Notes under the pieces: generated by a model
Databases searched by the model: none
What the model was told of the DNA's origin: nothing
Seen by the model: the letters and a program-made list of their open reading frames with translations, nothing else
Program-made: the position numbers and the translations under genes
Assembly (NCBI GenBank): GCA_041603235.1
Contig: JBFIES010000010.1
Location: forward strand, 62,001-126,000
Length of the DNA stretch: 64,000 nt
Direction: 5' to 3'
From: Panacagrimonas sp041603235
GTDB taxonomy: Bacteria; Pseudomonadota; Gammaproteobacteria; Nevskiales; Nevskiaceae
Shown here: positions 41,937 to 50,370 of the stretch, piece by piece
Numbering within the stretch: the stretch's first letter is position 1
Layout: the number at the start of each line of letters is the position of its first letter

Positions 41937-42309
41937 GGAGTTGGCCGAACAATCGCTGCTGTCGCAAGACAGGGGAGGAAAGTCCGGGCTCCATAGGGCA
42001 GGACGCCAGGTAACGCCTGGGAGCCGCGAGGCTACGGAAAGTGCAACAGAAAACATACCGCCGATGGTTGGGGCAACCCTTCACAGGTAAGGTTGAAATG
42101 GTGCGGTAAGAGCGCACCGCGGACCTGGCAACAGGGACGGCATGGAAAACCCCGTCTGGAGCAAGACCAAATAGGGAAGGTGAGACGGACGCAAGAAAGT
42201 CTCGACGCGCGGCCCGCGTGCCTTCCGGGTAGGTTGCTGGAGCGCTGTGGTGACGCAGCGCCTAGAGGAATGATTGTTCTCGACAGAACCCGGCTTACAG
42301 GCCGACTCC
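41937..42309 (+). ncRNA. rnpB: RNase P RNA, bacterial type A
   Basis: The region carries the conserved CR-I block GAGGAAAGTCCGGGCTCC at 41976-41993, then AGGGCAGG and ACGCCTGG. The middle has GTGCAACAGA, TACCGCCGATGG, GGTAAGGTTGAAA and TGCGGTAAGAGCGCACCG. The 3' part has AAATAGGG, GGGTAGG and GACAGAACCCGGCTTA. The ends form helix P1: GGAGTTGGCC (41937-41946) with GGCCGACTCC (42300-42309). A T-run (42310-42316) follows and may terminate transcription. RNase P RNA matures the 5' ends of tRNAs. Confidence 0.97.
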
Positions 42310-42342
42310 TTTTTTTCGGAGCGTTCAACGCGAGTTGATGCC

Positions 42343-42372
42343 TGGCGGCGCCTTTCGTGGAAGGCGCCGCCA
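42343..42372 (-). terminator. 12-bp hairpin between rnpB and the MMPL exporter
   Basis: TGGCGGCGCCTT (42343-42354) pairs perfectly with AAGGCGCCGCCA (42361-42372) around a 6-base loop. It lies 6 bp after the stop of the minus-strand exporter gene and may end transcripts from both sides. Confidence 0.7.
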
Positions 42373-42378
42373 TATCGC

Positions 42379-44817
42379 TCAGTTCACCGCGAAGCGGCTC
42401 AGGTCCACGCTCTCACCCACGGCCAGATCGGTGCGGGCCATGAACTTTGGCTTGAAGAACCAGACAACCGTGGGCAACAGCACCAGAGACAGCACCATGT
42501 TGATCAGCATGATGGCGACCAGCAGGATGCCCATGTCGGCCATGAACTTGAGGTCCGACATGAAGATCCATGGCGTGATACCGATGAGCATGATCGTGGC
42601 AGTGAACATGATTGCCTTGCCGGTGGTGGAAAGCGCCGTGCGAATGGCGGCGCCATAGTCTCCCTTGTGCACGTGGTACTCCTCGCAGATGCGCGAGAGC
42701 AGGTAGATGCCGTAGTCAATGCCTACGCCGACGCCCATGACCGCGACGATGGTGGCGTTGATGTCCAGGCCAATACCCAGGACATGCATGGCGGCCAGTT
42801 GCAGAAGATTGGCCAGGTTCACCGGAATCAGCAGCATGATCGAGGCCACAAAAGATTTGTAGGCCAACGCCGCAATGATGGCGATGGTGAGGTTGAGCAG
42901 GCCGAAGATGAACCAGTGATAACGCTCGACGACATTGTTCATCGCCTGCTGAAGCGCAATGACACCGGTCGCCATGCGTACCGTGAACAGTTCGTGGTCT
43001 TCGCCCACGATATCCACCGCGCGACGGGCATTGGCCAGCGCAGCGTCTACCGTGTCCTGCTTGTTGTCCTTGAACCAGGCAGACACGGTGGAGTGCTGCG
43101 CAACGAAATCCATGACATGTCCAAAGGACGCCGGTGACGTGCCCATCAATACCGCCCAGCCTGCGCTGTATGCGGCCCGCTTGTTGGGGTCTATGGGCAT
43201 GGCCTGTGGATTGCCGCCCGAGAACAGGCGATTGCCTTCCATCATGTAGTCGGAGAAGGAAAGGGTTGCCTTGGGTGCGAGATGCGGATCTGATTCCATC
43301 AGCGTCTGCAGCTGCATCCGGACCTGCATGGCTTCATGCGACAGCGCCACGCGATTGAGTCCGTCCTGCGGATTCTTCGACTCGATGATCAGTTCCAGCG
43401 TGTTCATGCCGGGGAAATGACGATTGATCGCACGTACCGACTCATTGAAATCGGTGCCGTGGTCAGAGTCCGGCCATAAGAGATTGCTGCCCTCTACCGG
43501 ATTGCCGATCTCGATCTGCAGGGTCTGGTAGAGCGACCAGCCGGCAAGCGCAATCATGAAGACGGCGGTAAAGCCTGCGGGCTTTCCGTAGCTCAGTCTT
43601 GAGAGCTGTGTCAGGGCTTTTTTCTGGGCCAGGTGGAAACCCTGTTCCTTGCCCTCACCGCCGGAGATTTGCTGGAAGTTCTTCGGAACCGGCAGATAGG
43701 ACAGCAGGATGGCGGCTAGGAAAATGCCGGTGGGAATGATGAACAGGGCCCATGCACCACAGAACCAGGCGTGGTTGTACATGGTGACAATCGGCGCTAT
43801 CGCAATGAACGCGATACCGCAGACATCGGTGATGATGCCGAGCACGGAGGGCACCATCATCACGCCCATGCAGACTTCGGCGGCTTTTCGCTTGTCCGGG
43901 ATGTGCGCCAGAATTTCGTAATAGCGTTCCGCAAACTGAATGCAGTGCGACATGGTCCTGGCGAGCAGCAGCAGGGGAACAATGGTCAGCAGCGGCTCGA
44001 TCGGCTTGCCCAGCCAGCCGATGAACCCGACGCCCCAGATGCCTGCGGTGGCCGCACAGATGATCGGCATCAGCACGCCGGCGACATTGCGCATGTAGAG
44101 AATCAGCAGAATTACCAGCACAGCCAGGGTGACGCTGAAAATGGCGTAGGTCTGTTTCTGCAGGCGATAGACCCAGCCGGTCAGAGTCGGCAGGCCTGCC
44201 TGATAGATGTGGTGATTCTCGTCGCTGTGTTTTTCGACCAGATCACGCAGGAAGTCGAAGGATTCGCCATAATCCACATGATCGTGGAAGGTGGCCTGGA
44301 TCAGCGTTGCGGTCTCATCGCGTGAAACAAAAAATACCCGGGCATTGGGTGATTGCTCCACCCGGCGCCTGAAGGACGCCAGCTCTTCTGCAGAGCGAGG
44401 AACCTGATCAACCATCAGGGGGCGCATATCCAGACCCTGCGGCGTGGCCTCCACGTAGCGCAATTTCTCGGTTGATATCGAGATGACCTGCGTATGGTCT
44501 ACCGAGGGTGTGAGGTCAACGTCGCGGGTCAAGTCCCAGACCTTCTGCAGGGTGTCCGCGTGATAAATGTCGCCGTTCTTGCGCTTGATCATCAGGAAGA
44601 CGGTCAGCGGACTGCCAAAGTTGGGGTGGTCGTTATAGACCTCTACAAAGGGGTCGTCCTCGGGCAGCAGGTCCTTGAAAATGGTCCGAACTTCTACCCC
44701 GCCGAAGCCGCCCATGAATCCCAGGGTGACCAGCACGAACAGGCCGGCGACCCATGCCCGGCGATCCATGATCCATTTGGCTACTCGGAACCTGCGGGGC
44801 AATGGTTGTTCGGTCAC
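42379..44817 (-). CDS. MMPL/RND family exporter (COG1033 type)
   Basis: The product is about 812 residues with twelve membrane helices in two MMPL halves. A first helix near the N terminus (WVAGLFVLVTLGFMGGF) and a large periplasmic loop are followed by helices 2-6 (about 240-420, VILLILYMRNVAGVLMPII, RTMSHCIQFAERYYE). A second helix and loop follow, then helices 8-12 (about 640-790) with VMGVGVGIDYGIYLLSRICEEYH, the conserved GIDYGI motif. This class moves hydrophobic molecules such as lipids or hopanoids. The GTG at 44817 has GAGAA upstream; a TTG at 44898 is the frame's first start and would add 27 non-membrane residues. It follows no catabolic gene, so its cargo is open. Confidence 0.87.
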   Translation of the reverse strand: MTEQPLPRRFRVAKWIMDRRAWVAGLFVLVTLGFMGGFGGVEVRTIFKDLLPEDDPFVEVYNDHPNFGSPLTVFLMIKRKNGDIYHADTLQKVWDLTRDVDLTPSVDHTQVISISTEKLRYVEATPQGLDMRPLMVDQVPRSAEELASFRRRVEQSPNARVFFVSRDETATLIQATFHDHVDYGESFDFLRDLVEKHSDENHHIYQAGLPTLTGWVYRLQKQTYAIFSVTLAVLVILLILYMRNVAGVLMPIICAATAGIWGVGFIGWLGKPIEPLLTIVPLLLLARTMSHCIQFAERYYEILAHIPDKRKAAEVCMGVMMVPSVLGIITDVCGIAFIAIAPIVTMYNHAWFCGAWALFIIPTGIFLAAILLSYLPVPKNFQQISGGEGKEQGFHLAQKKALTQLSRLSYGKPAGFTAVFMIALAGWSLYQTLQIEIGNPVEGSNLLWPDSDHGTDFNESVRAINRHFPGMNTLELIIESKNPQDGLNRVALSHEAMQVRMQLQTLMESDPHLAPKATLSFSDYMMEGNRLFSGGNPQAMPIDPNKRAAYSAGWAVLMGTSPASFGHVMDFVAQHSTVSAWFKDNKQDTVDAALANARRAVDIVGEDHELFTVRMATGVIALQQAMNNVVERYHWFIFGLLNLTIAIIAALAYKSFVASIMLLIPVNLANLLQLAAMHVLGIGLDINATIVAVMGVGVGIDYGIYLLSRICEEYHVHKGDYGAAIRTALSTTGKAIMFTATIMLIGITPWIFMSDLKFMADMGILLVAIMLINMVLSLVLLPTVVWFFKPKFMARTDLAVGESVDLSRFAVN

Positions 44818-45085
44818 AAGACAGTTCTCGTTCGGATGAGGGCCGGGTGCGGCGCCGCTGGGAAAAGGTATGGCCCCGTACCGTCTATTGTTTAGCAAAT
44901 AAAATCAACAATCTGCGCCCTCTCTGAAACGCTCTGGGAACAGCCCCGATCGGGCGATTCAGTCATCCGGAAGCTGGCGATGGCGCAGACAACGGGCAGG
45001 CGGGGCGGTCGCGCCATATCGCCAAAGTGGGGCGCCCCTGAGGCCTGCGATGACCGAACTGACTGTGCATGACCCTGTGCATAAC

Positions 45086-45097
45086 AGTGAATTCACT
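45086..45097. repeat. 12-bp palindrome AGTGAATTCACT
   Basis: It is a perfect palindrome. Just upstream is a 12-bp-spaced direct repeat of CTGTGCAT. Both lie about 110-150 bp upstream of the dcw promoter and might be regulator sites; no regulator is implied by the sequence. Confidence 0.35.
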
Positions 45098-45199
45098 TTA
45101 AGAAGAATCGGTAACTCGATGTTTTTTATTGTATTTATTTTGCATTAACTTCCTGCATCTAAGCCATTGTTCTAGCGCGCTTTTTTTCCTGTTTGGCGC

Positions 45200-45228
45200 T
45201 TGTGAGCCCTGAGGTCGTGGGGTATAGT
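45200..45228 (+). promoter_or_regulatory. promoter of the dcw cluster
   Basis: TTGTGA (45200-45205), a 17-bp spacer, and TATAGT (45223-45228) form a good sigma-70 promoter. The MraZ boxes overlap its -10 and run downstream, so MraZ binding would block it. Confidence 0.65.
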
Positions 45229-45262
45229 GGGTCGAGAGGGTTTCTTTGTGGGTAGCTGTGGG
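45217..45262 (+). promoter_or_regulatory. MraZ box repeats (GTGGG)
   Basis: GTGGG occurs at 45217, 45227, 45248 and 45258, each pair 10 bp apart, with a degenerate GAGGG at 45236. Spaced GTGGG direct repeats are the known MraZ operator. They overlap the -10 at 45223 and precede the mraZ start at 45292. Confidence 0.8.
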
Positions 45263-45291
45263 GAGTTACTCACGTAAACGGGGTCGTACGC

Positions 45292-45735
45292 GTGTTCTCT
45301 GGGTCACATCAATTGACCATCGATGACAAGGGTCGCCTTGCGATCCCTGCTTGCTTCCGCAAGGAGCTGGCGGAGTGCTGCGCGTCCCAAATGGTGATTA
45401 CCCGCGGCCCCAATCCCTGCCTTGAGATTTACCCGGCCAACGAGTTCCAGCGCATCGCGGATGAGATCGACCAGATGGAAGACCGTCAGATGGCTGAAAC
45501 CCTGAAGGGCATCGTGATTGGCCTCGCCGTGCAGACCGAGCTCGACAAGCAAGGACGTGTACTGCTGCCGCCGCTGCTGAGAAAGCACGCCCGGCTCAAT
45601 GGCGCTGCCGTATTGATGGGGCAGATTCGGCGGTTTGATCTCTGGCCTGATGATCTCTGGAACGAGCGTTACGGAGACGGCCTGCAAAGCATCGATGCAC
45701 AAGTGGTCGATGCATTCCGGACGTTAAAGCGGTGA
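45292..45735 (+). CDS. mraZ: transcriptional regulator MraZ
   Basis: A 147-residue protein with two AbrB-like MraZ domains: FSGSHQLTIDDKGRLAIPACFRKEL (residues 2-26) and VQTELDKQGRVLLPPLLRKHA. The DxxGR motif is present in each. It represses the dcw operon from GTGGG repeats. The start is GTG at 45292. First gene of the cluster; rsmH starts 9 bp after its stop. Confidence 0.96.
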   Translation: MFSGSHQLTIDDKGRLAIPACFRKELAECCASQMVITRGPNPCLEIYPANEFQRIADEIDQMEDRQMAETLKGIVIGLAVQTELDKQGRVLLPPLLRKHARLNGAAVLMGQIRRFDLWPDDLWNERYGDGLQSIDAQVVDAFRTLKR

Positions 45736-45744
45736 GCGCCTCAT

Positions 45745-46740
45745 ATGGAAGTGCGCCATTCCGCAATCACTGCGCCGTCGCGCGCGGGGCTTAGGCTGAT
45801 GCAGGATCATCTCCCGGTGATGCTCGATCAGACGCTCGCCGGGCTTGCTCCGCGTGCTGGCGGCATTTATGTGGACGCCACCTTTGGACGCGGCGGACAC
45901 AGCGCGGCGATTTTGCAATCCATCGGTGACAGCGGCTTTCTGCACGCACTCGACCGCGACCCAGAAGCTTGTGCAGCGGCGCGCGAGCGATTCTCCGGCT
46001 TTGCGAATTTCCAGATTCACCGCCAGAACTTTTCCGACCTGGCCGACTTCACCCAGCAGCACAATTTGTCAGGGCAGGTGAGTGGGCTACTGCTGGATCT
46101 GGGTGTCTCCTCGCCCCAATTCGACGACGCCTCGCGCGGGTTTTCGTTCTCTAACGATGGTCCGCTGGACATGCGCATGGACCCCGACAGCGGAGAGTCT
46201 GCCGCGCAATGGATTGCGCGCGCAGATGAAACTGAAATTGCCGATGTCCTGTGGACCTTCGGTGAAGAGCGCGCCAGTCGGCGCATTGCGCGGCGCATCG
46301 TGCAGGTGCGCACTGAAACCCCCTTGCTGCGCACTGCGCAACTGGCGGACCTGATCTCCGGGGCCATGCGCGGCCCACGCCAGAAGATTCATCCCGCCAC
46401 GCGCAGCTTTCAGGCAATCCGCATTTTCATTAATCGCGAGCTCGAAGCGCTGCAAAAGGCCTTGCAGGCCAGTCTGGAATTGCTTGCAACAGGCGGCCGT
46501 CTGGCAGTGATCAGTTTTCATTCACTGGAAGACCGTCTGGTGAAGCGCTTCATGCGCAGCGGTGGCGCCGAAGGTGATCGGGATGTGCCGACCCCGGCCA
46601 ATCCTTATGCCGCGACCTCGCGCGGCGACCGGCCAGCAGCGTTCAGGACCGTTGGCCGCTATTTCGCGACCGAACAGGAACGTTCGGAAAACCCGCGGGC
46701 ACGCAGTGCCGTGCTTCGTGTCGCGGAGCGTCTCGCATGA
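45745..46740 (+). CDS. rsmH: 16S rRNA (cytosine(1402)-N(4))-methyltransferase
   Basis: A 331-residue protein. It has DHLPVMLDQTLAGL, then the SAM loop VDATFGRGGHSAAIL, LDRDPEA, LLLDLGVSSPQFDDASRGFSF, and FQAIRIFINREL and ISFHSLEDRLVKRFM near the end. It methylates N4 of C1402, the same nucleotide that RsmI (41051) methylates on the ribose. The ATG at 45745 gives 18 residues before the usual N terminus; an ATG at 45799 would give a more typical length. It overlaps ftsL by ATGA. Confidence 0.96.
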   Translation: MEVRHSAITAPSRAGLRLMQDHLPVMLDQTLAGLAPRAGGIYVDATFGRGGHSAAILQSIGDSGFLHALDRDPEACAAARERFSGFANFQIHRQNFSDLADFTQQHNLSGQVSGLLLDLGVSSPQFDDASRGFSFSNDGPLDMRMDPDSGESAAQWIARADETEIADVLWTFGEERASRRIARRIVQVRTETPLLRTAQLADLISGAMRGPRQKIHPATRSFQAIRIFINRELEALQKALQASLELLATGGRLAVISFHSLEDRLVKRFMRSGGAEGDRDVPTPANPYAATSRGDRPAAFRTVGRYFATEQERSENPRARSAVLRVAERLA

Positions 46741-47096
46741 ACATCGTGATGGAATCCTTCGAGCAGGCGCGGCGCAGCTTCAAGCGCATGCGCCTGGAGA
46801 TGGCGGACGCGCCGCCAACGGGCCTGATGATTCCGCTGGTGCTGGCGGTGCTGGTTATGGGTTCGGCGCTGTATGCCATCCGTATCAAGCATGACAACCG
46901 CAGCATGACCACGGAGATCGAGCGTGCCCGCGTTGAGCGTGAACGCCTGCAAATGGAGTGGTCGCAGCTGCAATTGGAAGAGGCTGCACTGGCGCATCAC
47001 GCCCGTATCGAGAGCGCTGCACGTGATCAGTTGGGCATGGCCGAGCCACGCGAGTACGTGATTCTTCAGCAGTCCGCTGCGGAGCGTGTGCCTTGA
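46737..47096 (+). CDS. ftsL: cell division protein FtsL
   Basis: A 119-residue bitopic protein: a cytoplasmic start, a single membrane helix (about 31-49, MIPLVLAVLVMGSALYAI), and a periplasmic coiled coil (TTEIERARVERERLQMEWSQLQLEEAAL) ending in ARDQLGMAEPREYVIL, the usual FtsL closing motif. It forms the FtsQLB complex that activates FtsWI. The gene is placed between rsmH and ftsI, as expected. ATGA overlap with rsmH, and ftsI starts inside its stop. Confidence 0.93.
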   Translation: MNIVMESFEQARRSFKRMRLEMADAPPTGLMIPLVLAVLVMGSALYAIRIKHDNRSMTTEIERARVERERLQMEWSQLQLEEAALAHHARIESAARDQLGMAEPREYVILQQSAAERVP

Positions 47097-48865
47097 GCCG
47101 CCGCAAGATGCCCAAGTCACAGAAGCCTCAGGGCGTTGCTCCGTGGCGTCGTCGCGTCGTCGTGGCATTGCTCGGTGTCAGTGCCGTGCTGGTCGCTGGT
47201 CGTGCATTTCAGTTGCAAGTCATAGATCGCGACTTCCTGACTCGCGAAGGTGCCAAGCGTCAGGTACGCACGGTCACGTTGCCTGGGCATCGTGCCGCCA
47301 TTCGAGATCGTCGCGGCGAGCCGCTGGCCCTGTCGGCGCCGGTGGATTCCCTCTGGTGCGTGCCTTCCGAGCTGCTTGGCGCGCCGGAACATCTGGCCGC
47401 GCTGGCCAAGGTGCTCAAGCAGCCGAAGTCCAAGCTGACGCGTTTTCTCACGGCGCGTTCCAAGCGCCAGTTTGTGTATCTGGAACGTGGCATGCCGCCA
47501 GATGAGGCGCGGCGCGCACTGGCGCTCAAGGCGCCCGGTGTGTTCTCCATTCGCGAATACCGTCGCTACTACCCGGCAGGCGAAGTCGCTGGTCAGTTGG
47601 TGGGCTTCACCAATGTCGATGGCAAGGGCCAGGAAGGCATGGAGATGGCCCACAACGAAAGCCTGAGCGGTATCGCCGGCTCGCGTCACGTGATTCGCGA
47701 TGCGCGTGGCCGCATCGTGGAAGACACCGAAGAAGCCGTGCCCGCCCAGCCGGGCGAGGACCTGACCCTGTCTATCGACCTGCGCCTGCAGTACCTCGCT
47801 TATCGCGAGCTCAAGGCGACGGTCAAAAAACACGAAGCCAAGGGCGGACTGGTCGTTGTGGCGGACGCCCGCACCGGCGAGATCCTGGCCATGGCCAGCC
47901 AGCCCGGATTCAATCCGAACAATGTGGCGGATCGCAGGCCGGGGCGCATGCGCAATCGCCCGATTGTCGATTCCTTCGAGCCCGGCTCGGCGGTGAAGCC
48001 TTTGCTGGTTGCCCAAGCCTTGGAGACCGGTGCCTATCGTGAGCAGAGCCGAATCGATACCGGCGATGGCTGGATGCAGGTGCGGCGTCTCACGGTGAAG
48101 GACATCCATGCACTGGGCGATGCAGACCTGACCATGATTCTGGCCAAGTCCAGCAATGTGGGCGCTGCCAAGATCGGCCTGCAAATGGGCGCAGAGAACG
48201 TCTGGCAGGGTTATCAGCGTTTTGGTCTGGGCGATCCCGTGGGTTCCGGTTTCCCGGGCGAGTCGATGCCGCTGCTGCGCAACTACATGAAGTGGGGCGA
48301 CATCGCCACGGCAACGGCCTCCTATGGTTACGGACTCTCACTAAACGGCCTGCATCTGGTGCGTGCCTACGCGGGGCTGGCCAACGACGGCCTGATGCCG
48401 CATCTGCAGTTGCTTGCCAATCAGCCGCTGACACCGGGCCGCCGTGCGGTCAGTGCAGCGACCGCGCGTTCCGTGCGACACATGCTTGAAGCGGTTGCGG
48501 TAGATGGCGGCACCGGATCGCGTGCTGCGATTCCCGGTTATCGGGTTGCTGGCAAGACCGGCACGGTGCGCAAGGTTTCGCCGACCGGCGGGTATGACGC
48601 ACACCGTCATCAGTCGGTCTTTGTTGGCATGGTGCCTGCGGACAATCCGCGGCTGGTCGGGCTGGTGATGGTCGATGAGCCACGTGCCGGTGACTACTAC
48701 GGCGGCGTGGTGGCCGCGCCGATTTTCTCTTCGGTCATGCAGGGTGCGCTGCGCCTCTTGCAGATTGCGCCGGATGACTGCGCAAGTGAATGTGCCCAGC
48801 CTGATGTGCTGCCGCAGATCGCCATGCCTGATGGCGCATCGCCTGCAACGGGGCCGCGCAGTTGA
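47093..48865 (+). CDS. ftsI: peptidoglycan D,D-transpeptidase FtsI (PBP3)
   Basis: A 590-residue class B penicillin-binding protein. A membrane helix (about 22-42) is followed by the dimerisation domain and the transpeptidase domain. The catalytic SAVK has Ser299 and Lys302, the SSN motif is at 353-355, and KTG is at 488-490. It crosslinks septal peptidoglycan with FtsW. The start is TTG at 47093, overlapping the ftsL stop; murE begins with TTG inside its own stop. Confidence 0.97.
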   Translation: MSRRKMPKSQKPQGVAPWRRRVVVALLGVSAVLVAGRAFQLQVIDRDFLTREGAKRQVRTVTLPGHRAAIRDRRGEPLALSAPVDSLWCVPSELLGAPEHLAALAKVLKQPKSKLTRFLTARSKRQFVYLERGMPPDEARRALALKAPGVFSIREYRRYYPAGEVAGQLVGFTNVDGKGQEGMEMAHNESLSGIAGSRHVIRDARGRIVEDTEEAVPAQPGEDLTLSIDLRLQYLAYRELKATVKKHEAKGGLVVVADARTGEILAMASQPGFNPNNVADRRPGRMRNRPIVDSFEPGSAVKPLLVAQALETGAYREQSRIDTGDGWMQVRRLTVKDIHALGDADLTMILAKSSNVGAAKIGLQMGAENVWQGYQRFGLGDPVGSGFPGESMPLLRNYMKWGDIATATASYGYGLSLNGLHLVRAYAGLANDGLMPHLQLLANQPLTPGRRAVSAATARSVRHMLEAVAVDGGTGSRAAIPGYRVAGKTGTVRKVSPTGGYDAHRHQSVFVGMVPADNPRLVGLVMVDEPRAGDYYGGVVAAPIFSSVMQGALRLLQIAPDDCASECAQPDVLPQIAMPDGASPATGPRS

Positions 48866-50370
48866 GCGCCGCGGTGACCGGCTGGACGCTCGATCGTCTG
48901 CTCGACGGCTTTGCCGCAAGCGCGCCGGCGCTGCCGGTAACGGGACTGGCAATGGATTCGCGTGCTGTCGAAGACGGAGATGCCTTCGTCGCGGTCAAGG
49001 GCTCTGCCTCCCATGGATTGATGCACCTGCCGCAGGCTCTGGCGCGTGGCGCAAATGCCATTCTTTGGGAGCCTGACGCCGGTGTTGAAGCGCCTCAGGT
49101 GCAAGTGCCCAGCATCGCCGTCGAGAAACTGGGGCAAAGACTGGGCGAGATTTCAGCGCGCTTTCATGGTCGGCCGGCTGATCGCATGTTCGTTGCCGGG
49201 GTGACCGGAACCGACGGAAAAACCTCTACCGCGCATTTGATTGCGCAGGCTTTCGAAACCTACGGCAGGGCCTGTGCTTACATGGGAACGCTCGGGAACG
49301 GGCGTCTGGCTCAGCTCGATGCTGCGACGCATACCACCCCCAATCCCATTGCCTTGCACGCCAGCCTCGCGGCCTACCTTGAGCAGGGCATGGATGCTTG
49401 TGCGATGGAAGTCTCATCGCATGCGCTGGATCAGCATCGCGTTGGCGGGGTGAGTTTTGATGCCGTCGTGCTGACCAATCTCAGCCGCGACCATCTCGAC
49501 TACCACGGCACCGTCGAGAATTATGCAAATGCCAAGCGTCGGCTGTTTGAAGCAGGCGATGCACGCACACTGATTCTCAATCGTGATGATGAGTACGGCG
49601 CGAAATGGATTGCCCAGATCGCTCAGACCGCGCAGAAAGATCAATTGTGCGTCTACGGCATTGGTGGTGAGCGTCCCGAGCATCACGCTTTCGTGATTGG
49701 ACGCGAACTCGCGCTGACCGAATCAGGCCTGTCCCTGACCCTGGAAACACAGACGGCTCAGGCCAGTCTGAGCAGCCCGCTCCTGGGCGCTTTCAACGCC
49801 TACAACCTGCTGGCCGCCGCTGCGGTCCTGCTCAGCGCCGGTCTTTCACTGGATGAATGCGCGGCAGCACTGCAAGTCGCCACGACCGTGCCCGGTCGGA
49901 TCGAAGCCTTCCGCGGCAGAGAGGATCAGCCGTTGGTTGTAGTGGATTACGCGCATACGCCGCGAGCGCTTGAGCAGGTAATTGCGGCCGTGCGTGCGCA
50001 CGTACAGGGTGAGGTCTGGTGTGTATTTGGCTGCGGCGGTGATCGTGATCGCGGCAAGCGCGCATTGATGGGGCATGCAGCGAGCCTGGCCGCGGATCAC
50101 GTGGTCATCACTGATGACAATCCACGCAGCGAATCGCCGCAAGCCATCGTCAAGGACATCATGTCCGGCGTCGCAGATGCACATCGCGAGCGCGTTCAGA
50201 TCGAGCATGACCGCGATGTCGCCATAGCGCATGCAATCGGGTCGGCCCAGAAGGGTGACGTGGTGCTGGTTGCAGGCAAGGGGCACGAGACCGTGCAGAT
50301 TTCTGCATCGGGTGCGCGGCCATTCAGTGACCGCACACGCGTGGCCGAGTTGTTGGAGGCAAGCGCATGA
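48862..50370 (+). CDS. murE: UDP-MurNAc-L-Ala-D-Glu:meso-diaminopimelate ligase
   Basis: A 502-residue Mur ligase. The ATP loop is GVTGTDGKTSTAH, and ATP/metal motifs HALDQHRVGG and NLSRDHLDYHG follow. The DNPR motif (DDNPRSES) selects meso-diaminopimelate rather than lysine, as expected for a Gram-negative. It adds mDAP to the stem peptide in the cytoplasm. It starts at TTG 48862 within the ftsI stop and overlaps murF. Confidence 0.97.
   Translation: MSAAVTGWTLDRLLDGFAASAPALPVTGLAMDSRAVEDGDAFVAVKGSASHGLMHLPQALARGANAILWEPDAGVEAPQVQVPSIAVEKLGQRLGEISARFHGRPADRMFVAGVTGTDGKTSTAHLIAQAFETYGRACAYMGTLGNGRLAQLDAATHTTPNPIALHASLAAYLEQGMDACAMEVSSHALDQHRVGGVSFDAVVLTNLSRDHLDYHGTVENYANAKRRLFEAGDARTLILNRDDEYGAKWIAQIAQTAQKDQLCVYGIGGERPEHHAFVIGRELALTESGLSLTLETQTAQASLSSPLLGAFNAYNLLAAAAVLLSAGLSLDECAAALQVATTVPGRIEAFRGREDQPLVVVDYAHTPRALEQVIAAVRAHVQGEVWCVFGCGGDRDRGKRALMGHAASLAADHVVITDDNPRSESPQAIVKDIMSGVADAHRERVQIEHDRDVAIAHAIGSAQKGDVVLVAGKGHETVQISASGARPFSDRTRVAELLEASA

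Larger units (their letters stand above)
44818..45291. other. 474-bp intergenic region between the exporter and mraZ
   Basis: No gene is supported. It holds the exporter promoter (unseen), an AT-rich stretch (about 45085-45190), a direct repeat CTGTGCAT (45063-45070, 45075-45082), a 12-bp palindrome (45086-45097), and the dcw promoter with MraZ boxes (45200-45262). Confidence 0.55.

Noticed and set aside
47117..48184. Open frame on the minus strand opposite ftsI
   Set aside because: The ftsI frame has all catalytic motifs; the antisense frame has none.
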